The position numbers were made by a program, and so were the translations under genes. The notes under the pieces were generated by a model that ran no database searches, was not told the DNA's origin, and was given only the letters and a program-made list of their open reading frames with translations. Positions 8,448 to 16,528 of a DNA stretch of 64,000 nucleotides are shown one piece after another. Source of the stretch: Byssovorax sp. Lineage in GTDB: Bacteria; Myxococcota_A; Polyangia; Polyangiales; Polyangiaceae. How positions within the stretch are numbered: the first letter of the stretch is position 1; each line of letters begins with the position of its first letter. Where the stretch lies: positions 1 to 64,000 of the forward strand of contig JANYGI010000047.1 of NCBI GenBank assembly GCA_025362495.1, in the 5' to 3' direction.

Positions 8448-10424
8448 ATGACCGAATCGAACGAGGACAAAGCCCCCACGAGCGCTCCGAGAGCCGTTGT
8501 CGCGGAAGCCTCGAACGACGGCGAAAAGGCGGCAGTTGCCCCCGAGCCCGCGAAGGCCGCCGCGGCCGAGCACGTCGCCGAGGCCGCCCCGGCGCCGGAA
8601 GACGCGCCGGCCGAGAGCGCCTCTCTGGCCGCGCGCACCGACGCGGTGGCGGCCGAGGTCCCCGAAGAGGCCATCGTCGCAGAGCCCTCGACCGACGCTG
8701 ACGCCGCGGAAGCTTTCGCCGAGACGGCCGCGGGCGAGCCCGCCACCCCAGCTGCAGAGGTCACCTCCGCCGACGGAGAGGCCGTGAGCGCCGGGCCGCC
8801 CGCCGAGGTCGACGAAAAGACGGCAGAGCCGGAGCCCGAGCCCGAGCCGCTGCCCAAACCGTGCGTCGCGCTGATCGAGCCGGCCTGTGTCGCCTCCTAT
8901 GGCGGCGCGGTGATCAAGATCCTCGGCGCCGACTTCATCGATGGATGCACCCTCCGCATCGGCGGGCAAGAGGTCGCCTGTCGTCGCGCCTCGGCCACGC
9001 GGCTCGAGGCCATCGCCCCGCAGCTCCCCGCGGGCGACGTCGACGTCGAGGTGGTCAATCCCGACGGCCAGAGCGACTGCCTCGCTCGGGCCCTCAAGCT
9101 GGCTGTCCCGCCCGCCGTGGGCGAGCTCGCGCCGTCGCTCGGCAGCGTCAACGGCGGCACCGAGATCGTCCTCACCGGCTTTGGCTTCGCGGCGGGCTGC
9201 ACGGTCCACCTCGGCGCCGTGGCGGTCGACGTCGTGTTCGAGAGCGAGACGCGCATCCGCGTGGTCACCCCGCCTCACGCCGGCGAGGGCTCGGTCGACG
9301 TGGCCGTCAAGAACCCGACTGGCCTCCAGCACCGGCTCTACGGCGCCTTCTTCTACAAGACCCCTCCGCCGCGCGTCGATACCGTATCTCCGATCTCCGG
9401 TAGCAACGCCGGCGGCAGCCACCTCACCGTGCTCGGCGCCGACTTCAGCGAAGGCTGCGAGGTCACGATCTGCGGCCTCCCCGCCGTGGTCGAGGTCAGG
9501 TCGTCGAGCGAGCTCTCCGTGACGACGCCCGAGGTCGCGCGCGACGGCCTCGTCGATCTCCGCGTGCAGAACCGCGATGGCCAGATCTGCCTCGCCGAGA
9601 AGGCGTTTCGCTACATCGCGCCCCTCCCGCCGCCGGTGCTGACGACGGTGAGCCCGGCCGCGGGCTCGGTCCTCGGCGGCCTGAAGATCGGCCTGTTCGG
9701 CGACGATTTTCACGAGGACTGCACGGCGCGCTTCGGCACGATCGCCGCCGCGACGCGCTTCCTCACGCGCAAGCAGCTCGAGGTCGTGGTGCCGGCGTCG
9801 CCCGCCGCCGGCCCTGTCTCGGTCGCGGTCACGAACCCCGACGGCGTCACCGCGACGATCGAGTCCGCGTTCACCTACGAAGCGCGCCCGGCCCCGGCGA
9901 TCACCTCGGTCTCGCCCGCGTTCGGCCCGAGCACCGGCGGCACGAAGCTGGTGATCGAGGGCCGCAACTTCACGAAAGACTGTCTCGTCTACATCGGCCG
10001 CGAGTACCCGAAGGATCTCGTCGTGAAGAGCGCGACCGAGATCCACGCCGTCACCGCGCCGCGGAAGACGGCCGGCGTCGTCGACGTCGAGGTCGGCGGC
10101 CCCGACGTGCCCAGGGCGATCCTCAAGAACGCGTTCCGCTACGACGCCATCCCCGCGCCGACGATCACCTCGGTCTCGCCCAACCGGGGCGGCATCGGCG
10201 GCGGCACCGAGATCACCGTGACCGGTCAAAATCTCCTCAAAGAGACGGTGATCCTCGTCGACGGCAAGCCCGCGAAGTACGTCAAGCTGATCGACAAGAC
10301 CACGCTCGAAGCCAAGACGCCGCCGGGCGAAGCGAACAAGATGGTCGATGTCGTGGTCCGCAACCCCGACGGCAAGGAGGCCGTCCAGAAGCGGGCTTAC
10401 CTCTACGATCCACGCTACGGCTGA
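8448..10424 (+). CDS. Six-repeat IPT/TIG domain protein without export signal
   Basis: A 658-aa protein. Residues 1 to about 135 are acidic low-complexity sequence rich in Ala, Glu, Pro and Asp, ending with repeated E-P. Six IPT/TIG immunoglobulin-like repeats of about 85 aa follow, each starting with a form of P-x-I-T-S-V-S-P-x-x-G and containing a G-G-T-x-I-x-I-x-G-x-x-F strand pair and a final V-x-V-x-N-P-D-G. TIG domains usually occur in extracellular or DNA-binding proteins, yet no signal peptide or membrane span is visible here. ATG 8448 was chosen because the sequence between 8412 and 8448 does not look coding. A role in surface structure or protein binding is inference. Confidence 0.85.
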   Translation: MTESNEDKAPTSAPRAVVAEASNDGEKAAVAPEPAKAAAAEHVAEAAPAPEDAPAESASLAARTDAVAAEVPEEAIVAEPSTDADAAEAFAETAAGEPATPAAEVTSADGEAVSAGPPAEVDEKTAEPEPEPEPLPKPCVALIEPACVASYGGAVIKILGADFIDGCTLRIGGQEVACRRASATRLEAIAPQLPAGDVDVEVVNPDGQSDCLARALKLAVPPAVGELAPSLGSVNGGTEIVLTGFGFAAGCTVHLGAVAVDVVFESETRIRVVTPPHAGEGSVDVAVKNPTGLQHRLYGAFFYKTPPPRVDTVSPISGSNAGGSHLTVLGADFSEGCEVTICGLPAVVEVRSSSELSVTTPEVARDGLVDLRVQNRDGQICLAEKAFRYIAPLPPPVLTTVSPAAGSVLGGLKIGLFGDDFHEDCTARFGTIAAATRFLTRKQLEVVVPASPAAGPVSVAVTNPDGVTATIESAFTYEARPAPAITSVSPAFGPSTGGTKLVIEGRNFTKDCLVYIGREYPKDLVVKSATEIHAVTAPRKTAGVVDVEVGGPDVPRAILKNAFRYDAIPAPTITSVSPNRGGIGGGTEITVTGQNLLKETVILVDGKPAKYVKLIDKTTLEAKTPPGEANKMVDVVVRNPDGKEAVQKRAYLYDPRYG

Positions 10425-10533
10425 GACTTTCGCGCGCGATGGGGATCCAGACGGGCCCCGTTGCGCCTATGCTCCCGAGGTCGGAGGTGACGCCCGCGCA
10501 GAACCCCGGCAGCAGAACCAGGAAGATCCCAGC

Positions 10534-11973
10534 ATGGCGGCACTAGAACCCGTTCGGCGACCGTACCTCGAAGGCAACTACGCGCCGGTCTCCGACGAGA
10601 CCGTCGCCCGCGGCCTCACCTCGCGCGGCGCCATCCCGCGGGATCTCGCCGGCGTTTTCGTGCGCAACAGCCCGAACCCGCGCTTCGCTCCGAAGGCGCG
10701 CCATCACTGGTTCGACGGCGACGGGATGCTGCACGCCGTCCACTTCGAGGACGGCGTCGCCACCTACCGCAACCGGTGGATCCACACCAAGGCCTTCCTC
10801 GCCGAGAAAGAAGCCGGTGAGGCCCTCTGGAACGGCATCACCGAGCGCCCCGATTTCACCAACCCGCGCGGGCCGCTGAAGGACACGTCGAACACCGATC
10901 TCGTGTTCCACGCCGGCCGCCTGATGACGCTCTGGTGGCTCGGCGGCGAGGCGTACGTCGTCTCCGTCCCCGATCTCGAGACGCGCGGCACCGAGGACTG
11001 GGGCGGCAAGGTCAAGACGATCTCCGCTCATCCCAAGGTCGATCCCGTCACCAAGGAGATGGTCTTCTTCGACTACAAGCCCTTCCCGCCGTACCTCACC
11101 CACGGCGTCATCTCGGCCACGGGCGAGCTCGTGCACCACACCGAGATCGAGCTGCCTGGCCCCCGCCTCCAGCACGACATGGCCATCACGGAGAACTATT
11201 CAATCCTCTTCGACATGTCGATGATGTGGGACGAGAAGCTCCTCGCAGAGGGCCGCACCAAGGTGGGCTTCTTCCGCGACAAGCCCACGCGATTCGGCAT
11301 CATCCCCCGCTTCGGCAAGGGCGACTCGATCCGCTGGTTCGAGGCCTCGCCCTGTTACATGTACCACTCTGTCAACGCCTGGGAGCAGGGCGACGAGATC
11401 GTCCTCCTCGGCTGCAAGATCGTCAATCCCCTCGCCGGCGACGTGAACAACCCGAAGGACGTCAAGGCGCCGAGCATTGGCTTCCTCCGCCTCGAGCCGC
11501 ATTACCACCGGTGGACGTTCAACCTGAAGACGGGCGCCGTCAAAGAGGAAGAGCTCGACGACACCCTGGCCGAGTTCCCGCGCATGGATAACCGCGCTCT
11601 CGGCCGCAAATCACGCTTCAGCTACCACCCGCGCATCGCCCCGGCCGAGACGATGTTCTTCGACGGCGTCATCAAGTACGACACCGACACTGGCAAGCAG
11701 TGGACGCACCGGTACCCGAAGGGGCGCTTCGGCGGAGAGACGGTGTTCGCCCCGCGCGAGGGCTCGAAGAGCGAGGACGACGGGTATCTCGTCACGTTCG
11801 TCGCCGACGAGCAGACGGGCGACTCCGAGCTCTACATCCTCGACGCGGCCCACGTCGACGAGGAGCCGGTGGCGCGCGTCCACATCCCCACCCGGGTGCC
11901 GACGGGCTATCACTCCTGGTGGATCCCCGCTGACGACCTCGCGCAGCAGCGCCCGATGGACAGGCACTCATGA
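10534..11973 (+). CDS. Carotenoid oxygenase family protein
   Basis: A 479-aa non-heme iron dioxygenase of the carotenoid/lignostilbene cleavage family. The four iron-binding histidines of the beta-propeller are visible: His166 (ISAHPK), His214 (LQHDM), His278 (YMYHSV) and His460 (PTGYHSWW). The start reads YAPVSDE and later FVRNSPNP and HHWFDGDGMLH, typical of the family. A GGAA-containing box about 10 bases upstream supports ATG 10534. Family members cleave a double bond of carotenoids, apocarotenoids or stilbenes; the substrate is unknown. The stop codon overlaps the next start (ATGA), so translation is coupled to the thiolase gene. Confidence 0.93.
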   Translation: MAALEPVRRPYLEGNYAPVSDETVARGLTSRGAIPRDLAGVFVRNSPNPRFAPKARHHWFDGDGMLHAVHFEDGVATYRNRWIHTKAFLAEKEAGEALWNGITERPDFTNPRGPLKDTSNTDLVFHAGRLMTLWWLGGEAYVVSVPDLETRGTEDWGGKVKTISAHPKVDPVTKEMVFFDYKPFPPYLTHGVISATGELVHHTEIELPGPRLQHDMAITENYSILFDMSMMWDEKLLAEGRTKVGFFRDKPTRFGIIPRFGKGDSIRWFEASPCYMYHSVNAWEQGDEIVLLGCKIVNPLAGDVNNPKDVKAPSIGFLRLEPHYHRWTFNLKTGAVKEEELDDTLAEFPRMDNRALGRKSRFSYHPRIAPAETMFFDGVIKYDTDTGKQWTHRYPKGRFGGETVFAPREGSKSEDDGYLVTFVADEQTGDSELYILDAAHVDEEPVARVHIPTRVPTGYHSWWIPADDLAQQRPMDRHS

Positions 11974-13241
11974 AGCGCGACCGCGTCCGTCCCACCGGCG
12001 AGCCCGTCTACCTGCTCGGCGGCTTCCAGACCGATTTTGCTCGCAACTTCACCCGTGAAGGGAAGACGCTGGCCGATCTCCTGCGCGAGACCGTGCAGGG
12101 GGCTTTGCAGGCCACCTCTGTCACCGCCGAAGAGGTCGAGGTCGGCCACGTCGGCAACTTCGCGGCAGAGCTGTTCTGCGGTCAAGGCCACCTCGGAGGC
12201 CTCCTCGTCGAGGCGGATCCGGCCTTTCGCGGGCTGCCCACCTCCCGCCACGAGGCCGCATGTGCCTCGGGCAGCGTGGCCGCGCTCGCCGCGATGGCCG
12301 ACATCGAGGCTGGCCGCTACGACATCGCCATCGTCGTCGGCGTCGAGATGATGCGCAACGTGCCTGGCACCGACGCGGCGACGAAGCTCGGCGCTGCGGC
12401 CTGGGTCCCTCGCGAAACGGAGGGCGTCGCGTTCCCCTGGCCCACGCTCTTCAGCCAGGTCGGCGACGAGTACGACAGGCGCTATGGCACCCTCAAGCGC
12501 GAGCACCTCGTCGCGCTCGCGAAGAGCCATTTCGCCAACGCCAAGCGCAACCCCAACGCCCAGACGCGTAAATGGGACTTTGGCCCCGACGCCTTCAACG
12601 TCGATTCACCCGAGAACCCCGTCGTCGCCGGCCGCATCAACAAGCTCGATTGCAGCCAGGTGACCGACGGCGGAGCCGCGGTGATCCTGGCCTCGGAGCG
12701 CTTCGCGAAGCAGTGGGCCGCGCGCCGCGATCTCACCCTCGCCGACGTGCCCCGCATCGCCGGCTGGGGACACCGCACCTCGCGCATGGCCCTCGCCGAC
12801 AAGCTGGACGACAGCCGCAGCGAGACGCACGTGTTCCCGCACGTGCGACTCTCGATCACCGACGCCTTCGCGCGCTCCCGCATCGAGGACGTCCGCGATG
12901 TCGATCTGGTCGAGTGCCACGACTGCTTCACGACCACGGCGTACATGGCCATCGATCACTTCGGCCTCACCGCCCCCGGCGAATCGTGGAAGGCCATCGA
13001 GGCCGGCACGGTGATGTTCGGCGGCACGCTGCCCTTCAACCCCAGCGGCGGCCTCATGGGCCTCGGCCACCCCGTCGGCGCGAGCGGCGTCCGCATGCTC
13101 CTCGACGCGGCTCACCAGGTCTCCGGCACCGCCGGCGCCATGCAGGTGAAGCGCGCCCGCCGCGCCGCGACGCTCAACATCGGTGGGAGCACGACCACGA
13201 GCGTGTGCTTCATCGTCGAGCGCGCCACTCCTCTGCCCTGA
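11970..13241 (+). CDS. SCP2-type thiolase (acetyl-CoA acetyltransferase family)
   Basis: A 423-aa thiolase-fold enzyme. The acyl-carrying nucleophile is Cys98 in EAACASGS. The H-D-C-F motif at 317-320 is diagnostic of SCP2-type thiolases, where its Cys serves as the second catalytic cysteine. The GLGHPVGAS loop carries His367. The C-terminus reads NIGGS instead of the C-x-G of classical thiolases, consistent with the SCP2 group. Such enzymes cleave or form 3-ketoacyl-CoA. The ATG overlaps the stop of the carotenoid oxygenase gene, so the two proteins probably act together, for example in trimming a side chain released by oxidative cleavage; this is inference. Confidence 0.92.
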   Translation: MKRDRVRPTGEPVYLLGGFQTDFARNFTREGKTLADLLRETVQGALQATSVTAEEVEVGHVGNFAAELFCGQGHLGGLLVEADPAFRGLPTSRHEAACASGSVAALAAMADIEAGRYDIAIVVGVEMMRNVPGTDAATKLGAAAWVPRETEGVAFPWPTLFSQVGDEYDRRYGTLKREHLVALAKSHFANAKRNPNAQTRKWDFGPDAFNVDSPENPVVAGRINKLDCSQVTDGGAAVILASERFAKQWAARRDLTLADVPRIAGWGHRTSRMALADKLDDSRSETHVFPHVRLSITDAFARSRIEDVRDVDLVECHDCFTTTAYMAIDHFGLTAPGESWKAIEAGTVMFGGTLPFNPSGGLMGLGHPVGASGVRMLLDAAHQVSGTAGAMQVKRARRAATLNIGGSTTTSVCFIVERATPLP

Positions 13242-13384
13242 TGCCCGTCATTCCGCGGCTTGCGCATCGGGCGGTGTTCCACTAGAACGCCGGCCCCCTC
13301 GGTCCTTCCCGCTTTCTCCGGGCGGAGCCGACGCGACCGTGTACCCGCCACGGCGCTTCACCCGCACCTCGGAAGAGCACCGCA

Positions 13385-14671
13385 ATGGTTCGAAGCGTCG
13401 GGATGGATTTCGGCACCACCAACAGCGCCGTCGGCGTCGTCGGCGGCGACGGGAACGTCACGCTGGCTCGCTTCGAGCACAAGGGCGGCGTCTCGGACAC
13501 GTTCCGCTCGATCCTCTATTTTCACCCTGATCTTCGCGATCCGAAGACCAACCGGCCCGCGCCGATCGCCGGTATGCGCGCCATCGATCAGTACCTCGAC
13601 GCCTCGGGCGAAGGTCGCCTGATCCAGTCGCTCAAATCGTACCTCGCCGATCGCACCTTCGATCACACGACGGTGATCAACCGCGCTCACTCGCTCGTCG
13701 AGCTGCTCGGGCTGCTGATCAAAGATCTCCGCGCGCGCGCCGAGGAGCAGCTCGGCCCGCTCGGCCCGCGCATCGTCGTCGGGCGGCCCGTCCACTTCTC
13801 GAACAGCGACGGCGACGCCGACGACGACTTCGCGCTGAGCCGCCTCAAGCCCGCCTTCGAGGCCGCGGGGTTCGAGGAGATCCTCTTCGAGTACGAGCCC
13901 GTCGCCGCCGCGTATTACTACGAGACGCGCCTCGATCACGACGAGCTGGTCCTCATCGCCGACTTCGGCGGCGGCACCAGCGATTTTTCGGTGATCAAGG
14001 TCGGCCCGTCGCACCGCCACGAGAGCAAGGCGCGCATCCTCGCGACCGACGGCGTCGGCATCGCCGGCGACGCGCTCGACAGCCGCATCCTGCACGAGCT
14101 CGTCGCGCCCGCGCTCGGCCTCGGCAGCAAGTACAAGTCGATGTTCGGGACCGAGCTCAACGTGCCCATCTGGATCTACGAGCGACTCCGCCGCTGGCAC
14201 CACCTCTCCTTCCTGAAGACGACGAAGAACATCGAGCTGATCAAGGAGATCGCCGACCGGTCGGACGAGCCCGAGAAGATCGAGGCCCTGTGGCACATCG
14301 TCGACGACGACCTCGGCTATCACCTCTACCGCGCCGTGGAGCGCGCCAAGGTCGAGCTCTCGGCTCACGAAGAGACGATGTTCCGCTTCGAGGACCAGCC
14401 CCTCGTGATCGAGGCGCCGCTCTCGCGCGCGAGCTTCGAGCGGTGGATCTCGGCCGAAACGACGCAGATGGCCGCCTGCGTCGATCGCGTGCTGGCGAGC
14501 GCGGGCGTATCGGGGAGCGACGTCGATCGGGTGTTCATGACCGGCGGCACCTCGTTCGTACCCGCGGTGCGGAAGATCTTCGATGATCGCTTTGGAGCCG
14601 CAAAAATCCAGGCCGGCGGCGAGATGATCTCGGTCGCGACGGGCCTCGCCTTGAGGGCCCAGGAGCGCTGA
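13385..14671 (+). CDS. Short Hsp70-family ATPase (YegD-like)
   Basis: A 428-aa protein comprising little more than an actin/Hsp70 nucleotide-binding domain: phosphate-1 motif GMDFGTTNSAVGV at the N-terminus, phosphate-2 IADFGGGTSDFSV near residue 195, and the adenosine motif FMTGGTSFVPAV near 385. DnaK's beta-sandwich substrate-binding domain and lid are absent, as in YegD-like proteins. It should bind and hydrolyse ATP; what it acts on is unknown. It lies between the thiolase and the acyl-CoA ligase, all on the same strand, with gaps of 143 and 47 bp. Confidence 0.9.
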   Translation: MVRSVGMDFGTTNSAVGVVGGDGNVTLARFEHKGGVSDTFRSILYFHPDLRDPKTNRPAPIAGMRAIDQYLDASGEGRLIQSLKSYLADRTFDHTTVINRAHSLVELLGLLIKDLRARAEEQLGPLGPRIVVGRPVHFSNSDGDADDDFALSRLKPAFEAAGFEEILFEYEPVAAAYYYETRLDHDELVLIADFGGGTSDFSVIKVGPSHRHESKARILATDGVGIAGDALDSRILHELVAPALGLGSKYKSMFGTELNVPIWIYERLRRWHHLSFLKTTKNIELIKEIADRSDEPEKIEALWHIVDDDLGYHLYRAVERAKVELSAHEETMFRFEDQPLVIEAPLSRASFERWISAETTQMAACVDRVLASAGVSGSDVDRVFMTGGTSFVPAVRKIFDDRFGAAKIQAGGEMISVATGLALRAQER

Positions 14672-14718
14672 TCCGCCGGGCGGCGTCACATCGTCGCCAA
14701 CCCGCTTCGGACTTCGCT

Positions 14719-16509
14719 ATGCTTCCAGGCCCCATGGCCGCCGACACCGTCCCCCACCGCCTCTTCCAGCAAGCCAAGACTCGCCCCGACGCGCCCGCGT
14801 ATTACCGCAAGATCGCCGGGACGTACCGCGTCACCAGCTTTCGCGACTACGCGGCGCTGGTGCGCAGGGCCGGTCGCGCGCTTTACGCGCTCGGCGTCCA
14901 GGCGGGCGGAACCACGGTGATCCTCGGCTACAACCGCCCCGAATGGGTGGTGATGGATCTCGCCACGATGTGCGTCGGCGGCGCGCCCGCGGGCATTTAC
15001 ACCACGTGCTCGCCCTCCGAGGTCCGGTACATCACCCACCACGTCGAGGCCAAGGTCGCGCTCGTCGAGAACGCGCATCAGTGGGAGAAGATCGAGCAGG
15101 AGCTCGAAAACCTCCCGCTGCTCGAGCACGTCGTGCTGATGGACGGCGCGCCGCGCATCGTTCACCCCAAGGTGATGAGCTGGGAAGAGTTCCTCGAGCG
15201 CGGCGACAGCGTCGCCGACGAGCGCCTGCAAGAGCGCCTCGACGCGCTACAGCCGCAGGGGCTCGCCACGTTCATCTACACGTCGGGGACCACCGGGCCG
15301 CCCAAGGGCGTGATGCTCTCGCACGAGAACCTGGCCTGGACGGCGGCGACGGCGCGCGACATCACCGGCGGGGTCGCTAGCGACACCAGCCTCTCGTACC
15401 TGCCGCTCTCGCACATCGCCGAGCAGGTCTTCACCATCCACGGACCGATCACCATGGGATCGGCGGTGTACTTCGCCGAGTCGATCGAGAAGCTGCCGGC
15501 GAACCTCAAGGAGGTGCAGCCGACGATGTTCTTCGGCGTGCCCCGCATCTGGGAGAAGTTCCACGCCGGCATCGCGCAGAAGCTCGGCGACGCGCCGCCG
15601 ATGCGGAAGCGCATCGCCGCCGCGGCGATGAAGATCGGCGCCGCCTACAACACCGAGAAGAACTCCGGCCGCGCGCCGAGCTTCCTGCTCGAGCAGGCCC
15701 ACCGCGTCGCCGACAAGCTCGTCTACACCAAGTTGAAGCAGGCCATCGGCCTCGGCAAATCGCGCGTGCTCGTGAGCGGCGCCGCGCCGATCGCGCGCGA
15801 GGTGCTGGAGTTCTTCTTCGGCCTCGACGTGATCGTGCACGAGGTCTACGGCCAGTCGGAAGACACCGGGCCGACGACCTTCAACCCCATCGGCAAGATC
15901 CACCTCGGCACCGTCGGGCAACGGCTCCCCGGGATCGAGGTGAAGATCGCCGACGACGGCGAGATCCTCATCAAGGGTCCCAATGTGTTCCTCGGCTACT
16001 ACAAGGAGCCCGAGGCCACGCGTGAGTGCCTGATCGACGGGTGGCTCTACTCGGGCGATCTCGGCCAGTTCGATCGCGACGGCTACCTCTCGATCACCGG
16101 GCGAAAGAAGGAGATCATCATCACCGCGGGCGGGAAGAACATCGCCCCGAAGAACATCGAGGCCTCGCTCAAGAACCACCCGCTCATCTCCGAAGCGGTG
16201 GTGATCGGCGATCGGCGCAAGTACCTCACGGCGCTGATCACCCTCGATCCCGACGCGACCAAGCGCTTCCTCCTCGACCATGGGCTCTCCGGCGCGGCGC
16301 ACACGCTCCCGGAGATCACGGCCGAGGTGCAGAAGGCCGTCGACGAGGTGAACCGCGAGCTCGCGCGCGTCGAGACCGTGAAGAAGTTCCACATCCTCGC
16401 GGCCCCGTTCTCGATCGAGACCGGCGAGCTCACGCCGACGCTCAAGGTGAAGCGGAAGATCGTCTACTCCAACTTCTCGACCGAGATCGAGGCCATGTAC
16501 GCCGAGTGA
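14719..16509 (+). CDS. Long-chain fatty acyl-CoA synthetase (AMP-forming)
   Basis: A 596-aa ANL-superfamily enzyme. The P-loop core FIYTSGTTGPPKGVMLSH, the VYGQSED adenine-binding motif, YSGDLGQFDRDGYL and the GRKKEIIITAGGKNIAP hinge with the C-terminal lysine region are all present. Length and motifs match FadD15-type long-chain acyl-CoA ligases, which activate fatty acids with ATP and CoA. ATG 14719 and ATG 14734 (M-A-A-D-T) are both possible starts; neither has a strong ribosome binding site. It is the last gene of a same-strand run starting with the carotenoid oxygenase and would supply acyl-CoA in the same compartment as the thiolase. Confidence 0.93.
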   Translation: MLPGPMAADTVPHRLFQQAKTRPDAPAYYRKIAGTYRVTSFRDYAALVRRAGRALYALGVQAGGTTVILGYNRPEWVVMDLATMCVGGAPAGIYTTCSPSEVRYITHHVEAKVALVENAHQWEKIEQELENLPLLEHVVLMDGAPRIVHPKVMSWEEFLERGDSVADERLQERLDALQPQGLATFIYTSGTTGPPKGVMLSHENLAWTAATARDITGGVASDTSLSYLPLSHIAEQVFTIHGPITMGSAVYFAESIEKLPANLKEVQPTMFFGVPRIWEKFHAGIAQKLGDAPPMRKRIAAAAMKIGAAYNTEKNSGRAPSFLLEQAHRVADKLVYTKLKQAIGLGKSRVLVSGAAPIAREVLEFFFGLDVIVHEVYGQSEDTGPTTFNPIGKIHLGTVGQRLPGIEVKIADDGEILIKGPNVFLGYYKEPEATRECLIDGWLYSGDLGQFDRDGYLSITGRKKEIIITAGGKNIAPKNIEASLKNHPLISEAVVIGDRRKYLTALITLDPDATKRFLLDHGLSGAAHTLPEITAEVQKAVDEVNRELARVETVKKFHILAAPFSIETGELTPTLKVKRKIVYSNFSTEIEAMYAE

Positions 16510-16528
16510 GCCGCGCGCGAGCGGCCCT

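Noticed and set aside
8226-10229. A 667-codon minus-strand frame opposite the TIG-repeat gene
   Set aside because: Its low-complexity composition reflects the codon pattern of the TIG gene; no domain is recognisable.
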